In this document: in pieces, positions 49,001 through 59,836 of the stretch
How positions within the stretch are numbered: position 1 is the stretch's first letter
Layout: every line of letters begins with the position of its first letter
Source: Nemania diffusa
Lineage: Eukaryota > Ascomycota > Sordariomycetes > Xylariales > Xylariaceae
Reading direction: 5' to 3'
NCBI GenBank assembly: GCA_038501195.1
Contig: JBBPUQ010000004.1
Span: 4,416,001 to 4,480,000, forward strand
Length of the DNA stretch: 64,000 nt
Translations under genes and position numbers: made by a program
The notes under the pieces: generated by a model
The model's database searches: none
What the model was told of the DNA's origin: nothing
The model's input: only the letters and a program-made list of their open reading frames with translations

Positions 49001-51139
49001 GGGGCTTTTCCGTATTATGATATCTTGATGGTACTATAGGGAGGGTTTCACGAAGTAATACAGTGGCTATCTCCGGCTGACGCTGCTAATGATGCCGCCG
49101 ATTGAATCTGTTGGGCTCAAGCCAGATGTAGTCATGTATGCAACCCTCTTGTCTGCATCTTAGATAGCCACCCTAGTCTAGACATATATTGTTTGCGTAA
49201 CAGAACAATCTAAAAAGGCTAGCTCTAGCCGCTCAGCGCCAATGTAACAGACCAAAACGATGACAATACGCTGCAGGGAGGTGTGCATTTCTTAACGTTG
49301 GTTAGCGAAGCTCCATTGCAAGTTGCTACGGTGCAAGAGTGGTCGTGTAAGTGGTGTCCTCTTCCGCCGGTCCAGTCGCGTATTTGCTGTGGAGAGATGG
49401 TGACCAAGCAAGCCACGCTGCTACAGAAAGCAGGGGCCAGCAATAAGGCTCTGGGCTCGGCGAGTCACAGTCGCTGCACTGATCCGTTCTATCCTGCCCC
49501 CAGCGTCGGCTACGTACAGAATAGGCAGCGCATGTACTGTAGGAACATACGATTCTGGATCCTCGAGGTAATACGACAAGGCTGATTGCAGATTGTGACA
49601 GATGCCGGCGGATGCTTCCGTGAGCTAGGGGCACGGGAGATCAAAGCCAGGGCAGAGTGGCGAATGAATGAACCTAGATGCTGATGTTGGATAGGCAGGT
49701 AGATTAGGTGGATTGTCAGGACCCCCGAGTGGGCAATACCGATGTCGACTAGATACACTACCACTGCAGTTCTGTAACGGCCGGCCTCCCGCTGCAGCCA
49801 AGGACAAATCTTTCAGCTATTTGGATGTGTCGTTGAGGTCTCTGTGTACTTACAGTAGATCGAATGCGGTTCTCGCCTGGCTATCTGTCCTAGTCGCTGC
49901 GCACGAATGAGAGAGGAGCTCTTGGATCTCTCTCGAGATAGGTACTGCGTACGCGTCCCTCTAGTTGCCATTTTTCCTACCTAGACTGCCTAGGTATTCG
50001 AGATCAGATCATGGAACTGGAGCCTGGATGTGTTCCGGTAGCATGGGCCACTCACACGCATACTGTAAACACACGGCGCAGCCGTCTCGATAGCACATCG
50101 CGCACAAGCAGATTCTTCAATAGTGAAACTACAGTTCGTAGCACAGGCCCCATACTGCGTATGCTTGCTTATGATGTTGTCTGCCTATTTCTGTCCTCCT
50201 CTCTCGTTACAGTGTTCAGCTAGGCGCTTGTTGTGTCGTTCACTAAATATACGTAGACCATTATTACAATACCGATCTAATAAGCAAACCAGAACAAGGA
50301 ACTCTAGGTGTCTAGCTAAATTAGCTCACCTAAAAAACTGCATGCATGGCATTGGGTCCTCTGCTCTACCTGAGGCTGTAAGCACCTAGTGTTGACGCCT
50401 CAGATCGAAGATACAAGCCATGCCGCACTCATCGGACAACAGGGACGCCGGGTCGTCGGTACTGGGCTTGACACCAGGCAGGTGGCAAAAAGCCTACACG
50501 TGAAATATCTACCTAAAGTAATGCGGATTATGCTTTGCTTACCCGAGGAGACTGGTTCCAGCCTCACTTCGGGAAGCGGCCGTTCTAGATACTGTAGATC
50601 CTCATTGTACTGATCGAGTCGAGGCATGATCATCGTTTGTTTCAGCTGTCAAACCATATTTTTGGCAGTAGTGTATGTAGGGACCAGCTAGATAAACAAC
50701 TACCTAACTCATCGACGGATATTTATTGAGCCTCGCTGCTCGCTCCCAAGAGTCTGGAAATGCATCATCGACCGCTGGTGCTTTGTATTCGGCAGAAGCG
50801 AGGAGAATGCAACGCTAAAATGCTACCTGGCTTATTTTATGATTACTAGCTACATAGTTATGCGTACGCAGTACCTACATCATTGTGTATCGCTGTTGAC
50901 TATTTAACATCGATTCGTATGCGACTATTGACGGAAGTATTGAGCCGTGTTGCGAAGCCACCTAGAAACAAAAATAGGATGATGAATAAATAATGGCCTG
51001 ATATGTAGAAAAATAGAGAGCTGCAATCATTAAAAGGACAACTTAAAACGTCCTACTATTACGTAGGTTTTCCGCTATTTATATGCTGTCCATAGGTACT
51101 TATTCCGAACTTGAGCCAAAAATCTGCAAAAGAAAGTGC
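46039..51139. other. Gene-poor spacer, 5.1 kb
   Basis: No supported protein gene. A TATG/CATA microsatellite occurs around 47415-47510 and a short GTTCCT tandem at 47950-47968. The longest frame (47704-48216) reads through TACC repeats and has no protein character. A Cys-containing frame on the minus strand near 49225-49443 lacks a signal peptide and splice support. Confidence 0.5.
51128..51131 (-). terminator. Pol III terminator of tRNA-Asp
   Basis: TTTT on the minus strand begins nine bases after the tRNA 3' end, with a second run of five T slightly further on (51118-51122). Confidence 0.6.
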
Positions 51140-51210
51140 TCTCGATCGGGGAATCGAACCCCGGCCACCTGCGTGACAAGCAGGTATCCTTACCACTAGA
51201 CCAATCGAGA
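51140..51210 (-). tRNA. tRNA-Asp (GTC)
   Basis: A 71-nt intronless tRNA. The acceptor stem pairs TCTCGAT with ATCGAGA. The anticodon arm is CCTGC-TTGTCAC-GCAGG with anticodon GTC. The T arm is CGGGG-TTCGATT-CCCCG, and the D arm carries TAGTGGT (A box). No CCA is encoded, as normal for a nuclear eukaryotic gene. Confidence 0.96.
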
Positions 51211-51861
51211 TCATGATATGCTAGTATATACTAGAATAGTCACATAATGCCACCTATATCTAAGGGCTTGGTTTAGTGTTAATGTATTCGAGTGGAGGAC
51301 GCAGGCCCTCGAAAAAACATACAAGTGATTTGCCTTTACCCTTCCTTTAAATTTGTGCAAAGCATACCTAGATAACTATTTGTTAACTATATATATAAAT
51401 TCCATGTATGTAAAGCCTAATCAGTCTCACCTATCGACCGTGTTTAAAAGTAATATTCGATATCTAGTACTGTTAAAAACTCACATTGACATATCAACCC
51501 CCGCTGCGTCTCTACATCATCGAGTGAAAATAAAGACACACACAGTTTATACCTGAGCAGTTTTCAAATCCTTCTTAAATAGATAAATTCCAAATTTTAC
51601 ATTAATGACAGCACGAAGAGATCTGACTAGAACTTGAGTAGGGTGGGGTAAGACTAGAGACAAGAGCCCCGCATCGAAGGCGATGAAATGCCCCTCACCT
51701 CTAAGAAGAAGCCTCTCTTGTTGAGAATCGCAGTCTCTTAGTCACAGCTGCATTATTTTGACACACACCAAGACCCGAAAAGAGAATATATCATACCACA
51801 TCTTAAAAAAAGCGCTGCTATACATATATAAAACCACCCAAGCCATAACTACGTTCACACC
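51211..51861. other. Intergenic region between tRNA-Asp and ureG
   Basis: AT-rich sequence holding the tRNA upstream flank and the promoter of the urease accessory gene. No other gene seen. Confidence 0.55.
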
Positions 51862-52912
51862 ATGTCGCATTCTCACGACGGTGTGGGCCACTCCCATTCT
51901 CACAATGGCATCTCGGCCGCTGACCATGGCCACTCCCATGAGATTCTCGATGGGCCCGGCAGCTTTCTGGGCCGCGAGATGCCCATAGTCGAGGGCCGGA
52001 ATTGGCACGAGCGGGCATTCACTATTGGTATCGGAGGGTAAGTAACTCGCAGTTTGATGGTTTATCCGTCTAGCATATATGTTTTATATACCTACTCTCT
52101 CCCTTTATATATGTGGACTTATATGTATATATATCTTCACATATATGGAGCAAAACTATCTTGAATATTAAACCCAACGATATGTAAACATACCCTACGA
52201 TAACAGACCGATCATGTTTCTTATTTTATTATAAAAAAGTAAGACAAGCAAACCACAATACTAACTAACCTCCAGCCCCGTGGGCTCCGGCAAAACAGCC
52301 CTAATGCTCGCCCTCTGCCTCGCCCTGCGCACCAAATACGGCCTCGCAGCCGTGACAAACGACATCTTCACGCGCGAAGACGCCGAGTTCCTCACGCGCC
52401 ACCGCGCGCTCCCGGCCTCGCGGATCCGCGCCATCGAGACGGGCGGCTGCCCCCACGCGGCCGTGCGCGAGGACATCTCCGCGAACCTCGCGGCCCTCGA
52501 GGACCTGCACGCCGCCTTCGCGCCGGACCTGCTCCTCATCGAGTCCGGCGGCGACAACCTCGCCGCCAACTACAGCCGCGAGCTCGCCGACTTCATCGTC
52601 TACGTCATCGACGTCAGCGGCGGCGACAAGATCCCCCGCAAGGGCGGCCCCGGCATCACCCAGAGCGACCTGCTCGTCGTCAACAAGACCGACCTTGCCG
52701 AGGCCGTCGGCGCCGACCTGGCGGTCATGGAGCGCGACGCCCGCAAGATGCGCGAGGGGGGCCCGACTGTTTTTGCGCAGGTGAAGAAAGGTGTGGGTGT
52801 CGATCACATTGTTAATCTGATGCTGAGTGCCTGGAAGGCGAGTGGCGCGGAGGAGGTAGCTAGGAATAAAGGAGGCCCGAGGCCGACGGAAGGGTTAGAG
52901 GAGTTGAGCTGA
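51862..52912 (+). CDS. ureG: Urease accessory GTPase UreG
   Basis: A cytosolic nickel-binding GTPase that delivers nickel to apo-urease with the other urease accessory proteins. Exons 51862..52037 and 52276..52912 give 270 aa; the 238-nt intron (GTAAGT, CTAACTAAC branch site, CCAG) interrupts the P-loop codons. The N-terminus is His-rich ([24 protein letters not shown]), as in plant and fungal UreG, and probably stores metal. Walker A GPVGSGKT is at residues 59-66. The metal motif Cys-Pro-His is at 117-119 ([11 protein letters not shown]), ESGGDNL at 148-154, and the guanine-specificity motif NKTD at 195-198. No other urease gene lies in the window. The second exon has extreme GC-rich third positions. 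Confidence 0.96.
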
Positions 52913-53202
52913 GCTAGCTTTCTACTCTCCGTATCGCTATTTTTCAAAGAATTATATGCATGAGGGCGGTTTTGATATAAACATTGCATGTACTGGTGCG
53001 GATGAAATCCGCTTCACCTGGGGCTCGGGATTGCAAAGGAACGTTGGTCCATATATACACCATGGAAAAGGCGTTGTAATACTACCATAACCTCTAACCT
53101 AGAGGCATAACTATAAGTAAACTCGTTGGCTGATTGCCATGTCATCGACCATTCGTGACTCGTTAGATTTTTTCTATCATCAACACCGGATCTAGCAGTT
53201 TT

Positions 53203-55734
53203 TTATTGTATATCCTCATCCATAGCATCACCTTGTCTGGCAACAGCCTCTTCTTCCAACAATGACCCTGTGAACGGTGTGGCACTTTGTGGCCACATAC
53301 GCTTGTATAGACTGACGCCAACCGAATCCTGAGGGTTGATTACACCGTCAAAATTGGCCTTGAAGTAGCCATGAGTACCTAATGTCTCCTTGATATACCC
53401 ACTCCTCCCCCTCCTCGTCCATAGCGGTAGGGCCTTAAACCAATCTACATCCTCTCGGTTGAAGAACATGTATCGAACGGTAACGACCTTCTTGTGGATG
53501 TGATAAGGATGACCGGTCAAGATAGCACGTTTAGCAATTACCCTAGAGGCCGTTGGGGCACGAGCGGTGCCTGTTGCAACTAGCTGGAGAGGAAGCGTGG
53601 CGCCCTCTTCGCCCTGTTCTGGGGCTATGCGTTTGAAGAATAGCGCCGGGACTGAGCCCCAGGTGACGGGCCCCATGAATGTCGCGATTGCAGCGTCTCC
53701 TGGATGGAGGAATCGGCTATACTTATGGACATCGTTCTCTGTGCTTCCTGTACTAGAAAACAACGGGTTGATAATGAATCTCCGAGGGCCACATTGGACA
53801 ATGAGCTCTTCCTTCGCCTTAATCGACTTTTCGTAGTCATCTTTGTGGGTAATATCGAAATTGACTACTGTCTTCTTGTTCTCATGCCTGAGGAGGCTAA
53901 AGAGGGTAATTGGTTGTGAGGGGTTATAAGACTTTTGTATGTTCGCAGGTACGCCCTTTAGATAAACGTGAACTCGGGTTCCAGGGGCAACACCACCAAC
54001 TAAGGCCTCGCGAATTACTCGATTCTTTGAGGATTGGTAGTCGGGAATCTGTAGCAGTCTAGACCATTCTTCGGGCTGGTAAGGACGATCTTCCTCCTTA
54101 TTCCAAGGGCTTGTGCGCAGACTTTTGAGACCTCTATATTTAGCCAACCTTTCGCGGGCGAGTACATGAGGATGTAACTCAATCTCGTCAGGGAACTCCT
54201 TGTCTTCCTCTGCTTCGTCGCGTTTCCTATTTCGGTACGCAGCAAGTTGCTGCGCATCCTCATCCTCGTTCAGCTCTGCAAATGCTACAGATTGAGGATA
54301 CTCAGACATAGCGGCTTCGGTTGGTTCACGGCCAGCGAGACCTTCTACACCGTCTTCTGGTCGGGCGGTCGTAGTGTCATCTTGTGCATCTTGCATCTCC
54401 TCATCGAATTCTGATTCGGAGTCCGATACATCATCCAATATCCAATTTGCTTGGTATGCGGATGTTCCTTTCGGTAATTTTCTGGGAGCCTCATATTTCT
54501 CGTTCTCTTCTTCCGAGAAATAATGATGGTCGTCTAGTAACACCCCCTTTTTCGTAGTCGGTGGCCCGGTTTCCGTCATGCCATTACCGTCATCCATATC
54601 ACCCATAACTACTTCTTCAGGAGCTAGTTCGGCAAGATCATCTTGATCCTCATCTGGGGTTTCTAGAACCTGTTCTTCTTCCGCATCGTCCACAGACATA
54701 CTGTCGCCTTTCCGTCTTTTAGTCGAGCCTGGAACTGCTGTGATTTTCTCTATCTGGAAAGTGCCCCATTCCCCAACATGTACTAGTCGATCAGCTTTTA
54801 GGCCTTTTCCGCGAACGACTCCTGTGAGTATAGGGGACTCAGTTTCAGCAGATGGCCATCGAACATCGTCTACCAGCATCCACGATCTCTGGTCTCTCCA
54901 GTTAACGCCTTTTGGGGTAGTGCTGCAGAGAGACCTCATCAAACTAGAACACTCTTGCCTAGCGTCAAGACTGTATACCTTGTCCTGGCCTGGGTGGAAG
55001 TGTGTCATAAAAGAGGCTAGAGATTTGACGACATCCGGCCTTGCCTTAGCGGGTTCAACTTTGTCGAGGTTCTGGACCACAGTGAATAGTGTTGACATGC
55101 CCTGGTTTTCAATGCTTCGAATGATCAGCTCTCCAAGAGGGTCGACTTCGGTCTCGGCGGAGAGGATAAAGATGATGTAATCGGCTACTCGTGCAGCATC
55201 CATGCAGATCGTCAAGTCCCTCTTTACCGGTATGTACTGGAGCTTCTGCTTGAAGCGGTCGACAGAGGTTCGGAAGGTGGAGGTGGAGGCAGGGGTGGAA
55301 AGGTCGCATTCGATATCCAGACTACCATTGAGGCTCTGAATGGCGGCGAGGGCATCGCCGTCAGTGCACAGGGGAATAAGAGCGACGATGCGCGGGGCGC
55401 CATCTCGGCCCATGAATATGGAGGCTTCCTTCTGGTGTTCCTTGTGCTTCGTGAGCTGGCGCTGCTTGGCCTGATTTCGTCGATCGATTTTAGACATGAT
55501 TTGTTGGTGAGGGGTCTTTCGTCTTTCGTTTGGGACCTTGCCTATTAAAACGAATGTATTAGCAAGTAGAATAGTGAAAGGGAACGTAATGCATTTGGCA
55601 AAAGTAGATAGTAATGATTTGTTGTCAATACCTTTGGCTTGTTCGCGAAGTGAACCTTTGGTAGCCTTCTTCGACTTGAAGCCCTTGTGCGCAACTTTGG
55701 TGGTTGGCCGGTGGGAATGTGTGGCTGAAGGCAT
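53203..55734 (-). CDS. TSR1: Ribosome biogenesis protein TSR1
   Basis: A 40S assembly factor, related to translational GTPases but without a working GTP-binding site, that stays on late pre-40S particles until cytoplasmic maturation. Exons 55632..55734 and 53203..55541 give 813 aa. The 90-nt intron has GTATTG, a GCTAATAC branch site and AATAG; removal gives LREQAKGKVPNERRKTPHQQ, as expected. The N-terminus (HRPTTKVAHKGFKSKKATKG) is the basic Tsr1/Bms1 lead. The AARP2CN-type region includes TICMDAARVADYIIFILS. An acidic stretch holds many Asp/Glu, and the C-terminal half carries the Tsr1/Bms1 domain (RYMFFNREDVDWFKALPL, TRRGRSGYIKETLGTHGYFKANFDG). The intron is a multiple of three without a stop, so unspliced RNA would stay open. 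Confidence 0.95.
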   Translation of the reverse strand: MPSATHSHRPTTKVAHKGFKSKKATKGSLREQAKGIDNKSLLSTFAKCITFPFTILLANTFVLIGKVPNERRKTPHQQIMSKIDRRNQAKQRQLTKHKEHQKEASIFMGRDGAPRIVALIPLCTDGDALAAIQSLNGSLDIECDLSTPASTSTFRTSVDRFKQKLQYIPVKRDLTICMDAARVADYIIFILSAETEVDPLGELIIRSIENQGMSTLFTVVQNLDKVEPAKARPDVVKSLASFMTHFHPGQDKVYSLDARQECSSLMRSLCSTTPKGVNWRDQRSWMLVDDVRWPSAETESPILTGVVRGKGLKADRLVHVGEWGTFQIEKITAVPGSTKRRKGDSMSVDDAEEEQVLETPDEDQDDLAELAPEEVVMGDMDDGNGMTETGPPTTKKGVLLDDHHYFSEEENEKYEAPRKLPKGTSAYQANWILDDVSDSESEFDEEMQDAQDDTTTARPEDGVEGLAGREPTEAAMSEYPQSVAFAELNEDEDAQQLAAYRNRKRDEAEEDKEFPDEIELHPHVLARERLAKYRGLKSLRTSPWNKEEDRPYQPEEWSRLLQIPDYQSSKNRVIREALVGGVAPGTRVHVYLKGVPANIQKSYNPSQPITLFSLLRHENKKTVVNFDITHKDDYEKSIKAKEELIVQCGPRRFIINPLFSSTGSTENDVHKYSRFLHPGDAAIATFMGPVTWGSVPALFFKRIAPEQGEEGATLPLQLVATGTARAPTASRVIAKRAILTGHPYHIHKKVVTVRYMFFNREDVDWFKALPLWTRRGRSGYIKETLGTHGYFKANFDGVINPQDSVGVSLYKRMWPQSATPFTGSLLEEEAVARQGDAMDEDIQ

Positions 55735-56270
55735 CTTGCCTTCACCACCAGCTTTAAATCTAAATGGTAGCGAAGCCAGATTGTGTGTGTGTCACAAGAA
55801 CCAGCTCAGAATGAGACAATATTGTTGGCTAATGTCTAAGTTTGTTTGTTTGGGGAAGTCATCGGATGCGATGATTCATTCTGAATAATACAGTAGATCG
55901 CTAAGTAAATAAGTAGGTAATATAAAAATGTTGGAGGGGCCTGTAGCATAGAATACTGTATATCGATTAGCGATAGAGGGGCACAGTTTTTTTTGTGTGG
56001 GCAATGCACTCCACCGTAATGTACCTAAGCTTATCGTAGTGGGGCGCTGTGTAAGACCCCTGCGTCTCCACTAAAGTTTCTGGAATAGTTACTAACAGGC
56101 TTCCCGAGCTTCTGCATTTTGACTTCTACATTTGCGCCATCTTGTCAATTCCTCGTGACTTATGCTGTACAACGGCGAACACTTACGATACCTACTGCCA
56201 CAGGGCCCGACATATCTCAATAATCTATTTTAATATTCCAGGTAGTCCGGTTACCCGCCGGTTCACTGCA
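55735..56270. promoter_or_regulatory. Shared upstream region of TSR1 and UTP7
   Basis: These 536 bases separate two divergent start codons of ribosome-assembly genes and probably act as a bidirectional promoter. I did not find a clear match to the yeast RRPE or PAC elements by eye. Confidence 0.5.
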
Positions 56271-58391
56271 ATGGAGACCGACAACGGCGCCCGCGTCGTC
56301 GATCAAGCGCGCACGAGTCTTGTACCGAAACACGAACGAGAGAAGCGCCGACGCGAGAAAGAGGCACAGAGAGACTACGGGCGGGGAAGAAGCGTCAATA
56401 CGAGAACTATAAAAGACAAGAAATTGCGCAGGAACTTACAAGCTCTCGAATCCAAATACAAGGCGGCCGCCCTTAAAGCAAAGGATGCAGAGATTTTGTT
56501 ACAAGGGACGTCGGGCTACCTCGAACCAGAAACTGAGTTAGAGCGCACCTACAAAGTAAGGCAGGACGAGATAGTAGAGAACGTATCAATTGCGACGGCA
56601 CAGAAGCGATTCGACCTTACCCTCAATGAGCTCGGCCCCTATGTCTTCGACTATAGCAGGAATGGACGAGATATCCTTTTAGGAGGAAGAAAAGGGCACA
56701 GTATGTGCAAATAGATCCCATGGGTGTACAAGAGCAACAATACTAATGGACTGGTCGCAGTTGCCTCTATGGACTGGCGGAGTGGTAAATTACACTGCGA
56801 ATTCCAGGTTAACGAGATAGTTCGAGATGTTCGTTGGTTACACACAAACCAGGTAACTATTCCTCACCATATACTCCATCTCCGATTCACTCCATGGCCA
56901 GACTTGTATTGCCCGCCGTTCCGGTTTCTATGTGTGATTCATATTTTCGAGGGATACTGATATGTGTTCATTTAGTATATGGCAGTAGCTCAAAAGAAAA
57001 ACGTCTATATTTATGATGGTAGTGGCGTCGAACTTCATTGCCTAAACCAACATCGCGAAGTCTCACATCTTGAATATCTACCAGTAAGCTTAGCCCATTT
57101 CTCTGTAAATCATGTTGTCTAAACATGCGCTAATTCATTTCATAGTATCACTTTCTCTTAGCCACACTTGTAAGAAACTCAGACGGCATTATATGCTCAC
57201 AATTACTCATCGAAAATAGGGAGTTAGCGGTCATCTAAAATACCAGGATGTTTCAACTGGTCAGTTAGTGAGCGAAATTGCTACCAAATTGGGGCCTCCG
57301 GCCTCTATGGCGCAGAATCCGCATAATGCAATATGTTTCACTGGGCACAACAACGGTCAGATTCAACTCTGGAGTCCGAGTTGTTCCTCATCAAGTGGGC
57401 CCCTTGTTAAATTATTAGCACATAGAGGCCCGGTCCGGGCCATGTCTATTGATAGAGGGTGAGTTTATGATTGCCAAGCCATTATTACTTTTGTTATTAT
57501 TAAACCTTAGCTTTCTATGCATATTCTGACCATCTTCTAGTATGTCCGCACACGCCCGTCTCTAAGGTGATAGGATACTTACTAAAACAGAGGGACGATA
57601 TATGGTATCTACTGGCCAGGACTGTAAGATGGCTGTTTGGGATATACGTCAGTTTCGTATGGTAAACGAGTACTTTACAAGGCAGCCGGCTTCCTCGGTC
57701 GCGATATCAGACCGAGGCGTCACTGCTGTCGGTTGGGGAACACAAACGACTATGTGGCAGGGCCTATTCACAAAGCACGCAGCCGAGCAAACCAAAGTTC
57801 AAAGCCCATATCTGACATGGGGAGGTGAAGGCCGAAGAGTTGAAAGAGTGAAATGGTGTCCCTTAGAAGACGTATTGGGTATTGGCCATGATGAAGGATT
57901 CAGGTATGTCATCGAGAAGGGAAACTATCATGAGTTTAACTGACGACCGACCTCTACAAAGTTCAATCATCGTTCCCGGCGCGGGAGAGCCTAACATGGA
58001 CGTCATGGAAGTCAATCCTTTCGAAACAGTCAAGGAGAGACAAGACAGCGAAGTCAGGTCGCTACTCAACAAACTACAGCCGGAAATGATCGCCCTAGAT
58101 CCCTCGTTTATTGGGAATCTTGACCTGCGCTCCGAAGAACAGAGGCAAGCCGAGAGGGATCTTGATGCCAAACCGGTGGATGTGGAAACTGAAATCAGGA
58201 AGAAGGCACGCGGCAGAAACAGTACGCTTCGGAGATATCTTAGAAAACAACGAGCAAAGAACGTTATCGACGAAAAGAGACTCAAAGTCGACGAGATCTG
58301 GAAGGAGCAAGTACAGCAACGAGAGCAGAAGAAGAAGGAGAAGGAAGTTAACTTGGGGCCAGCCCTGGCAAGATTTGCGAAGAAAGATTAG
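56271..58391 (+). CDS. UTP7: U3 snoRNP / SSU processome protein UTP7
   Basis: A nucleolar WD-repeat protein of the small-subunit processome, needed for 18S rRNA processing. Exons are 56271..56700, 56761..56852, 56976..57083, 57146..57169, 57220..57458, 57574..57903 and 57962..58391, giving 550 aa, close to yeast Utp7. Marks include the basic N-terminus ([20 protein letters not shown]), [20 protein letters not shown]-type repeats ([25 protein letters not shown]), the signature [22 protein letters not shown] and a Lys-rich tail. The start METDNGAR was preferred to an in-frame ATG 43 codons upstream, whose extension looks non-coding. Exon 4 is only 24 nt. The exon 5 to 6 join is uncertain: the family-typical join would read DREGRYMVS but is out of frame by one base, so an upstream acceptor at 57573 was used, adding six residues. 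Confidence 0.92.
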
Positions 58392-58726
58392 CTTGCCTAG
58401 CAATATATACCCCATTCGAGCAATTCCTAACATTGAGCTTGTTAGTAGTAGGTTCCAGACTATGCCCGAAGTATAGTCACGTTACGACATATCACTTACA
58501 AGGTAATATGAGGTAGGATAGAACTTAAGGAATAGCGTAGGCTAACATAATTACTTCTAATCCTCACAAGATCACCTATGACGAAGCAACTCATCCGCTA
58601 GACTAACAATCTTCCAACTATCAAGTTACTAACCTACGTATATAAAGATAAATAAGTTAGGCATCGAAACCATCTACCTAAATCGAAAAAAAAAAAAATA
58701 GTTACTGTCAAGTCGTACTAAGATAA
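58392..58726. other. Convergent intergenic region
   Basis: AT-rich, with 3' UTRs of both neighbours and a run of A near 58686-58699. No gene seen. Confidence 0.55.
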
Positions 58727-59836
58727 TTAGCTCGCAATGGCTCCAATCGCAGCAATCTGCTGCGCACGTCTTCTATCGACCTCGCGCTTGAGCATTATAA
58801 TAGCCGTGGTGACAATAAGCCACTCGGCGCGCTCGCGGGCCTTCTCGTCGAAAACACTTAGGTCCAACATGAGGCGACCGCCGTTCCCCGCCGACGAGCG
58901 CGCAGTCCCGGGGGTGCGGAGCGTCTCGTTGCGCACGAGCTGTGCGACGCAACGCGGGGCGCCGCCGCCGTCTTCTTTGTCCTCCCTCCATCTCCTACCA
59001 CCATTGGTACTACTACTGTTCTCGCCGTCCTGATCCCCGCCACCGGATCTCCTAAGGCCAAGCCGCGCGCCTATGCTCGTCCTGCTATTGTGCTGCGGCT
59101 GACGCGACGGGCCTGCGTTTGAGTCTGGGGCTAGGTCTATGGCGGTGGGCGGGAACACCTCGCACACGAGCAGGCTATCCGCCCCAGCGCTCGCGCGCTC
59201 CCCCGCGCCCGCGTACCGCCACCCGAGGGAGCCTAGCCCCGGGACCGCGAAGCGCACGGCGCGCGAGAAGAGGCCGGCACCCAGTATCTCGAAGCCCCTC
59301 TGCTCCCCCTCATCTCCAAGCGGCGCGTCCCCGAGCAGCACGACGACGGGCGGACGTCCGGGCCCGAACCGGTACGTCGTGGTGCTCAGCGGCGTCTGCG
59401 TTGCGTCGTCGGCGTGGGCCAGGAGGCACGAGCCGGAGCGCGCGTCGGGGCGCAGGGAGAGGTATAGGGGGCGGTCGAGGCGGCCCGAGGGCGCGAGGGT
59501 GAAGATCGGAATCGGGTCGGGGCGTTGGGGCGTTGGGAAGGAGAGGAGGGGTTTGCCTGGTGTTTGGATCTGGAGGTGTCTTGTGGGCGTGAAGAGCGAG
59601 GGGGTGGATGATGGCCCTGCTGTCGTTGTGGGTGAGTATGATGGGGAGGATCTTGATGGCGATAGGTTTGCTAGCTCGATGTCTTCGCCCTCTGGGTTTA
59701 TTCCTGCGTGCTCGGTGTACGGAGGGAGTGTGGGTGCTCTGAGGGAGACTTCTGATCTGTTGGTGGGTAGACGGTATGGTGGCGCGACTGATGTCATCTT
59801 GACTTGTCTTCCTGGGGAATTCGTCAATGGTACCAC
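58727..59836 (-). CDS. Unrecognised Pro/Ser-rich protein with an ordered core
   Basis: Single exon, 369 aa; an alternative start at 59797 (MTSVAPPYRLPTNRSEV) would trim 13 residues and looks more natural. The N-terminal 90 residues are disordered and rich in Pro, Ser and Thr. An ordered region follows (PLYLSLRPDARSGSCLL, STTTYRFGPGRPPVVVLL, SRAVRFAVPGLGSLGWRY, LLVCEVFPPTAIDLA), looking like a beta-rich domain. A linker of Gly, Ser and Arg then leads to a C-terminal helix (DEKARERAEWLIVTTAIIML). No signal peptide is visible; the AEWLIVTTAIIML segment is too short and polar at its edges to call transmembrane. Strong GC-rich third positions and the long frame support a real gene. A tubby-like or LURP-one-like fold is possible but not shown. 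Confidence 0.7.
   Translation of the reverse strand: MVPLTNSPGRQVKMTSVAPPYRLPTNRSEVSLRAPTLPPYTEHAGINPEGEDIELANLSPSRSSPSYSPTTTAGPSSTPSLFTPTRHLQIQTPGKPLLSFPTPQRPDPIPIFTLAPSGRLDRPLYLSLRPDARSGSCLLAHADDATQTPLSTTTYRFGPGRPPVVVLLGDAPLGDEGEQRGFEILGAGLFSRAVRFAVPGLGSLGWRYAGAGERASAGADSLLVCEVFPPTAIDLAPDSNAGPSRQPQHNSRTSIGARLGLRRSGGGDQDGENSSSTNGGRRWREDKEDGGGAPRCVAQLVRNETLRTPGTARSSAGNGGRLMLDLSVFDEKARERAEWLIVTTAIIMLKREVDRRRAQQIAAIGAIAS

Noticed and set aside
49225..49443. Small cysteine-containing frame that might be an effector-like protein
   Set aside because: No signal peptide, no supported intron and no coding-like composition upstream.
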